Source: DATFJT01 sp965230755 (GTDB lineage Bacteria > Bacteroidota > Bacteroidia > Chitinophagales > Saprospiraceae). From it: a stretch of 27,792 nt of DNA. The stretch covers positions 1 to 27,792 of the forward strand of contig CBDDLT010000002.1 of assembly GCA_965230755.1 (NCBI GenBank). Reading direction: 5' to 3'. Positions 23,842 through 27,792 of the stretch are shown piece after piece; within the stretch, counting starts at the first letter, position 1; every line of letters starts with the position of its first letter. A program made the position numbers and the translations under genes. The notes beneath the pieces are model-generated. The model saw only the letters and a list, made by a program, of their open reading frames with translations, was not told where the DNA came from and did no database searches.

Positions 23842-25947
23842 TCAATAGAACGTTGCTCTATTGTCAGAAATGCTCAAGTTCTTCTTAATATCTCTCATCA
23901 AATTATTTCGAACAGATGATCCATAAGAAGTCTTTTTCTGGCTTCTGAGTGCTTCAAGTGAACTAACGGAGGGATTTTCGTCTACTACTTTTAAGCAGTA
24001 TACTCCACCGTTACCAATAACTACTTTATCACCGCTATTGACATTCATATTGTGAGCAGCTCCTACGATTTGAGGTTCATTTCCTACTTTAGGAATGAAA
24101 GGAGATGTAATACTAACATTAAATACAGTATCTATTATAGCACTAAATTGCGAAGACACATCTTCGATTGACTTACCGCTTATTTTAGCTACTAAATCTT
24201 CTCCTCGTTTTTCATTCAAAATAATGGATTCGATATCTTCTCTCATAGATGCAGCAGTAGGGAGTCCTTCTTCTCTTATTCCTTCCAGCGCAACAATGAA
24301 AAAATTACTATTAAAATAGTTGATTGTATTTTGCTTGGTGTGAACTTCTTCTTGAACATCACCCAATTCAGTACCTCCGGAAAATGCCCAGTTCACAACA
24401 TCTCTAGAGATTCTATTATCGTCTATCAATCGTATACTAAATGCATTTCTATCAAAGTACTCTGAATTACTCAAAATCAATGATGCATCCGAACTTACAA
24501 AAGTTCTCAGATCATCCACAGATCTATGGTCTCTCATTATTCTTTGAGCATACTCATAAATAGAATCCTGCGTAGCTTCACTTGGAATGATAGGCTCATT
24601 GATCAGGGCGATTTTCACACCAGTCTCATTGTTCAAGTACTTCTTGTCTATAACCTCAACCACGTGCACACCAAACTGAGTCTCTACGGTGTATATCTTA
24701 CCAACTTCACCCGAATAAAAGATCAAATCATTAAACTCTTTAACCATTTGTCCCCTTGAAGCATAACCTAAATCTCCACCTTTAGATGCCGTTCCATCTG
24801 TTCCAAATGCAACTGCCAAAGAATCAAAACGGTGCGTTCCAGCTTCAATAAGTGCTTTCAAACTATCCGCTGTAGCCTGTGCTTGAGCCAAAGATGTTCC
24901 ATCAGGTCGAATCAAGATATGTCTTGACTTTACGGAGTCCGCCAAAGCCATTTTATCAACCATCTGGATAATTTGATACGATCCGTTCTCAATAAAAGGA
25001 CCATATATTTCTCCTTTATTAAGGGAGAAGATAGAATCTGATGAGCTAGGATTTAGTTCATCTTTCAAGAAATAGCTCTCATCGAGAAGTCCTTCGTTTT
25101 GATCCACAAACAACTCCAGATTATCAGTAGATGCCATATTGCCTTTCAATTCTTGCATCGATGCGAACAACTTCATACTATCCGCCGCAGTAGGAGAAAC
25201 CGGAATATTGAGAATAGCCAATCTCCTTTGCTCTTCATCCAAAAAATATTTAGCCTTATTTTCAGAGATGTAATCGTTGATTTCATTATCGCTGATTTCT
25301 GCTGCCAGATCAGACTGGTCGAATGGTACCTTGACAAAAGCAACTTTTTTATTCAATGAACCAAACTCCTTGTTCATATCTCCAATCCATGAAGGAGTAT
25401 AAATTGCCTGAGAGATCATCTGCTTGTACTTATCTTCTAGCTGTTGCTTGATGATCTCCGTCTCTTGATAAGCCCAATATTGTCTATAATCTGCAGGCAA
25501 CTGATTACCGGCAATCGCTTGTTTAACCTGCTCAAGATTTTCTCTATTTACCTGACGTGAATTAGGATCCGAAAATCTTGCTTGAATAACCGGACTAAGA
25601 TTTTGCCCAAATTGCAACTCCATTAATTCTTCTCTTCCCACGCCCATACCGAGCTCTTTCGCTTTTTCCTTTAGGATATTCTCTTCAACCATGTGGTTCC
25701 ATAGAAAATCCTTGGTCTCATAAGCGTTCTGGTTATTTCTATATATGAAGTTGTAAATACTCTCTCTTCTATTAAGATCAGCTATTTCTATTGATTGTCC
25801 ATCGACTGATCCCACTGTTGTTGAGGCAGCTCCAAAAGCACTGGTATCTCCGGAAAACATATCCATAAAAAGAAAGCCCGCTAGGCCTAAACCTATTAGT
25901 ACTACCAACACCCAACTGTTATTTCTAATTTGAGAAATAATTGCCAT
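23842..25947 (-). CDS. ppiD: PpiD-like membrane-anchored peptidyl-prolyl isomerase/chaperone
   Basis: Inner-membrane anchored periplasmic folding factor. 701 aa: a short cytoplasmic N-terminus (MAIISQIRNN), one membrane helix (about 11-28), and a SurA/PpiD-type N-terminal chaperone region (about 40-230). A degenerate parvulin-like segment follows at about 240-333 (GEIYGPFIENGSYQIIQMVD). A complete parvulin domain sits at about 338-437 (SRHILIRPDG, GGDLGYASRG, TQFGVHVVEV), with the conserved His residues. A long C-terminal region without named domains follows. The start ATG at 25947 lies 35-40 nt below a strong promoter and is the first gene of a closely spaced set ending in porQ, linking general periplasmic folding with T9SS barrel assembly. 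Confidence 0.93.
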   Translation of the reverse strand: MAIISQIRNNSWVLVVLIGLGLAGFLFMDMFSGDTSAFGAASTTVGSVDGQSIEIADLNRRESIYNFIYRNNQNAYETKDFLWNHMVEENILKEKAKELGMGVGREELMELQFGQNLSPVIQARFSDPNSRQVNRENLEQVKQAIAGNQLPADYRQYWAYQETEIIKQQLEDKYKQMISQAIYTPSWIGDMNKEFGSLNKKVAFVKVPFDQSDLAAEISDNEINDYISENKAKYFLDEEQRRLAILNIPVSPTAADSMKLFASMQELKGNMASTDNLELFVDQNEGLLDESYFLKDELNPSSSDSIFSLNKGEIYGPFIENGSYQIIQMVDKMALADSVKSRHILIRPDGTSLAQAQATADSLKALIEAGTHRFDSLAVAFGTDGTASKGGDLGYASRGQMVKEFNDLIFYSGEVGKIYTVETQFGVHVVEVIDKKYLNNETGVKIALINEPIIPSEATQDSIYEYAQRIMRDHRSVDDLRTFVSSDASLILSNSEYFDRNAFSIRLIDDNRISRDVVNWAFSGGTELGDVQEEVHTKQNTINYFNSNFFIVALEGIREEGLPTAASMREDIESIILNEKRGEDLVAKISGKSIEDVSSQFSAIIDTVFNVSITSPFIPKVGNEPQIVGAAHNMNVNSGDKVVIGNGGVYCLKVVDENPSVSSLEALRSQKKTSYGSSVRNNLMRDIKKNLSISDNRATFY

Positions 25948-25987
25948 ATTATACTATTCCTTTAATGATCAAATTTCTAAAGCCCTG

Positions 25988-26020
25988 CAAAGGTAACTCT
26001 ATTTCAATGTTTTTTCAAAA
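25988..26020 (-). promoter_or_regulatory. Promoter of the ppiD-ugd-YwqK-porQ run
   Basis: The minus strand reads TTTTG (26020-26016), 20 nt, then TACCTTTG (25995-25988). Both Bacteroidota promoter elements match with near-ideal spacing. The ATG at 25947 is about 40 nt further on. Confidence 0.75.
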
Positions 26021-26084
26021 TAATACTGATAACTTAGCTCTCCCCTATCTTTCGATATGCTTCGAATTTTATCTACCCAAAAGA

Positions 26085-26666
26085 CTATTTTAGATTTCTA
26101 GCTTCAGCATAGGCCTTTAATTTGTCGAAAAACTCTTGGCCAAACTTTCTGATCAAAGCTCGTTCCAGAAATTCAAAGACTTTAACATTTCGGTTCTTTC
26201 CGTATTCACAAGCAGGACTACAAATACTCCATTCATCATAAACCAAAGTCTGCAGTCCATTCTCTTTGTTTTTTTCTACTCGAATGGGATACAACTCGCA
26301 TGATACAGGCTTTTTAAAACTGGTCTTGCCTTGATAATACGCTTGTTCCATGGCACAATGTACTATTCCCATTTTGTCTTCTACAGCAAAAATACAAGCC
26401 CCATTTTTACGCAATGATGTTCCCCAAAACTTTTCTTTTTCATAATAGTAGCTTGACGATTTATTCTTAATTATTTCTCTGCTTTCTTTAGGAAGCATGT
26501 CTTTTATCTGCTCGCCAATTTCCTCAACAATCGCTATTTCATCCTCCTCAAGAGGCGCTCCAAAATCACCTTCTACGCAACAGGCACCTTTACACCTTTT
26601 TATATTGCAGTGAAAATCAACACCTAAAATGGCTTCGTCTACTAGCACACTTTCAATAAAAATCAT
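26085..26666 (-). CDS. DUF3109 family cysteine-rich protein
   Basis: A 193 aa cytoplasmic protein with many conserved cysteines (20, 25, 29, 30, 91, 104, 123, 149, 153), the pattern of DUF3109 and the wider YkgJ-type Fe/Zn-binding families. The motifs CKGACCVEGDFGAPLEEDE and PVSCELYPIRV are clear. The open frame extends five codons further, to 26681. The ATG at 26666 is preferred because homologues begin with this hydrophobic strand and an AGAGGA sequence lies at a suitable distance before it. Metal binding is inferred from the family; the physiological role is unknown to me. It is divergent from the small exported protein gene and separated from ppiD by its promoter region, so is probably transcribed alone. 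Confidence 0.9.
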   Translation of the reverse strand: MIFIESVLVDEAILGVDFHCNIKRCKGACCVEGDFGAPLEEDEIAIVEEIGEQIKDMLPKESREIIKNKSSSYYYEKEKFWGTSLRKNGACIFAVEDKMGIVHCAMEQAYYQGKTSFKKPVSCELYPIRVEKNKENGLQTLVYDEWSICSPACEYGKNRNVKVFEFLERALIRKFGQEFFDKLKAYAEARNLK

Positions 26667-26755
26667 ACTTTTTCCTCTCATTTTTTTTTAAAGCAATAAA
26701 ATCTCACTAACTTTAATCGCTTTTGTGAAATTATGGATTAATCAATAACCTAATT

Positions 26756-27211
26756 ATGTCAAATTATTACTCCTCGTTTAAAGTTGTACTTTCATTCATT
26801 TTGTGTTTTATTTTGCTTTCGCCATTATCCTATTCTCAGGATTTCAAGCAACTGGACCAAAGTAAGGTAGTGTTTTTAACCAAATACTTAAGTCTGACTC
26901 AAAATCAAAAGAATACTTTTCTGAGGTATGTAAAGAAACTTGATGAAAATTTGACACAGATAAAACAATTCGAAGAGAATAATCCTGAACATTATTTATT
27001 GAAACTTCGTTCCATAAATGATATCTTTGAGGTACAGGTTAGGCGTATCCTATTAGAAGATCAGCACGGACGCTGGAAAGACATCCAAAACAAGGAGCAG
27101 CGTGACTTAAACAAGTGTTTAATCAGTGCTAAAAGAGAAGGGTGGTCCTTAAATGAAAGGATGGAAGAAGAAATTAAAATTAGGTATCGCTATACAACGC
27201 TGAACATTTAA
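26756..27211 (+). CDS. Small exported helical protein of unknown function
   Basis: 151 aa with a signal peptide (hydrophobic about 9-22, cleavage around SYSQ, residue 28). The mature protein is charged and predicted helical throughout. YLSLTQNQKNTFLRYVKKLDE recalls the LTxxQ helix of Spy/CpxP-like periplasmic proteins, but only one copy is seen and the match is weak. It precedes the citrate synthase gene by 28 nt on the same strand, and the two may share a transcript. The best upstream promoter candidate is TAACTTTA at 26708, one mismatch from TAnnTTTG, which is not convincing on its own. Real gene: signal peptide, sensible length, and no competing frame. Confidence 0.7.
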   Translation: MSNYYSSFKVVLSFILCFILLSPLSYSQDFKQLDQSKVVFLTKYLSLTQNQKNTFLRYVKKLDENLTQIKQFEENNPEHYLLKLRSINDIFEVQVRRILLEDQHGRWKDIQNKEQRDLNKCLISAKREGWSLNERMEEEIKIRYRYTTLNI

Positions 27212-27239
27212 CACTCAGAAAAAGTGGGGAAAATACAAT

Positions 27240-27792
27240 ATGGATAGATTAAAGGCGAAATTTGACGCTAAAGCAAAAGTGCTTTCGGCAGAGATTAAAG
27301 CATTTCTAAAAGAAAATTCAAGTAAAAAAGTTGATGAAGTATCGGTGCGGCAAGTTTTTGGAGGCATGCGCGGAATAAAGAGTATGCTCTGGGAAACTTC
27401 TCAATTAGATGCTTATGAAGGAATACGATTTAGAGGATACACCATTCCACAACTCAAAGAATTACTACCCAAAGCAGAAGGAGGCAAAGAGCCTCTTCCC
27501 GAAGGTTTATTTTGGCTACTCCTAGTAGATGAGGTTCCATCCACGGAAGATGTGAGATGGTTAAGTGCAGAATGGAAATCCAGAGCAGCAGTTCCCGATT
27601 ATGTATTTCAGCTTCTTGATGGACTTCCGGAAGACACTCATCCGATGATTCAATTCTCATTGGCTGTTGCTTCCATGAGTAAGGATTCTATATTCACGAA
27701 CAAGTACAGTGAAGGAATGTCCAAATCGGATTATTGGGACTCAACCTATGAGGATTCAATGAATCTGATTGCGCGTCTGCCTAGAATAGCAG
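27240..27792 (+). CDS. Citrate synthase, mitochondrial (eukaryotic) type, partial
   Basis: First 184 codons of a citrate (Si)-synthase, running off the right edge. The N-terminal domain closely resembles mitochondrial citrate synthase rather than the E. coli GltA type: GIRFRGYTIPQLKELLPKA, then GGKEPLPEGLFWLLL, VRWLSAEWKSRAAVP, HPMIQFSLAV and YWDSTYEDSMNLIARLP all align with the animal/yeast enzyme. The catalytic His, His and Asp lie beyond the edge. The ATG at 27240 gives the family's usual helical N-terminus without a targeting sequence. A purine-rich GTGGGGAAAA precedes it. Function: acetyl-CoA + oxaloacetate to citrate, TCA cycle entry. Confidence 0.93.
   Translation, partial: MDRLKAKFDAKAKVLSAEIKAFLKENSSKKVDEVSVRQVFGGMRGIKSMLWETSQLDAYEGIRFRGYTIPQLKELLPKAEGGKEPLPEGLFWLLLVDEVPSTEDVRWLSAEWKSRAAVPDYVFQLLDGLPEDTHPMIQFSLAVASMSKDSIFTNKYSEGMSKSDYWDSTYEDSMNLIARLPRIA

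Overview
The window looks like an ordinary core-genome segment of a Bacteroidota chromosome. The evidence is: a PorQ type IX secretion (T9SS) protein and an amidase with a T9SS-like C-terminal sorting tail; the Bacteroidota -7 promoter element TAnnTTTG a short distance upstream of several genes; weak or absent Shine-Dalgarno sites; families largely confined to this phylum (DUF2480, the DUF3109 type, a three-gene SurA/PpiC cluster); and AT-rich intergenic DNA. A K+-dependent-type membrane pyrophosphatase and a mitochondrial-type citrate synthase would fit a Saprospiria/Cytophagia-like lineage, but the class cannot be fixed from this window. There are no tRNAs, rRNAs, CRISPR arrays, IS elements or phage genes.

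Layout. 1-4.7 kb (minus strand): 5' part of a Prc/tail-specific protease (cut by the window edge), a terminator, hppA, and an exported proline-rich protein of unknown function. 4.7-7.6 kb (minus): gcvP. 7.7-9.1 kb (plus): a secreted PGRP-type amidase, divergent from gcvP. 9.3-11.3 kb (minus): scpB, DUF2480 and a lytic transglycosylase. 11.3-11.66 kb: a 333-nt divergent spacer with an orphan terminator on the minus strand. 11.66-13.4 kb (plus): radA overlapping a DCC-family thiol oxidoreductase gene. 13.4-18.9 kb (minus): purD followed by three envelope-folding genes (two-domain parvulin, SurA-like lipoprotein, SurA-like two-domain parvulin). 19.07-20.7 kb (minus): an outer-membrane barrel protein gene and lipA. 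20.8-25.9 kb (minus): ppiD, ugd, a MORN/YwqK-like lipoprotein gene and porQ, almost without gaps. 26.1-26.7 kb (minus): DUF3109. 26.8 kb to the end (plus): a small exported protein and the 5' part of a citrate synthase gene.

How it fits together. The dominant theme is the cell envelope: four SurA/PpiC/PpiD-like folding factors, a T9SS component, a T9SS-type cargo, a lytic transglycosylase, an amidase, a periplasmic protease and UDP-glucuronate synthesis. The rest is housekeeping (glycine cleavage, purine and lipoate synthesis, chromosome segregation, repair, TCA cycle). I found no convincing new defence or mobile system. The least explained items are the radA-scpB spacer, which may encode a small RNA, and three intergenic arrays of 7-nt tandem repeats.
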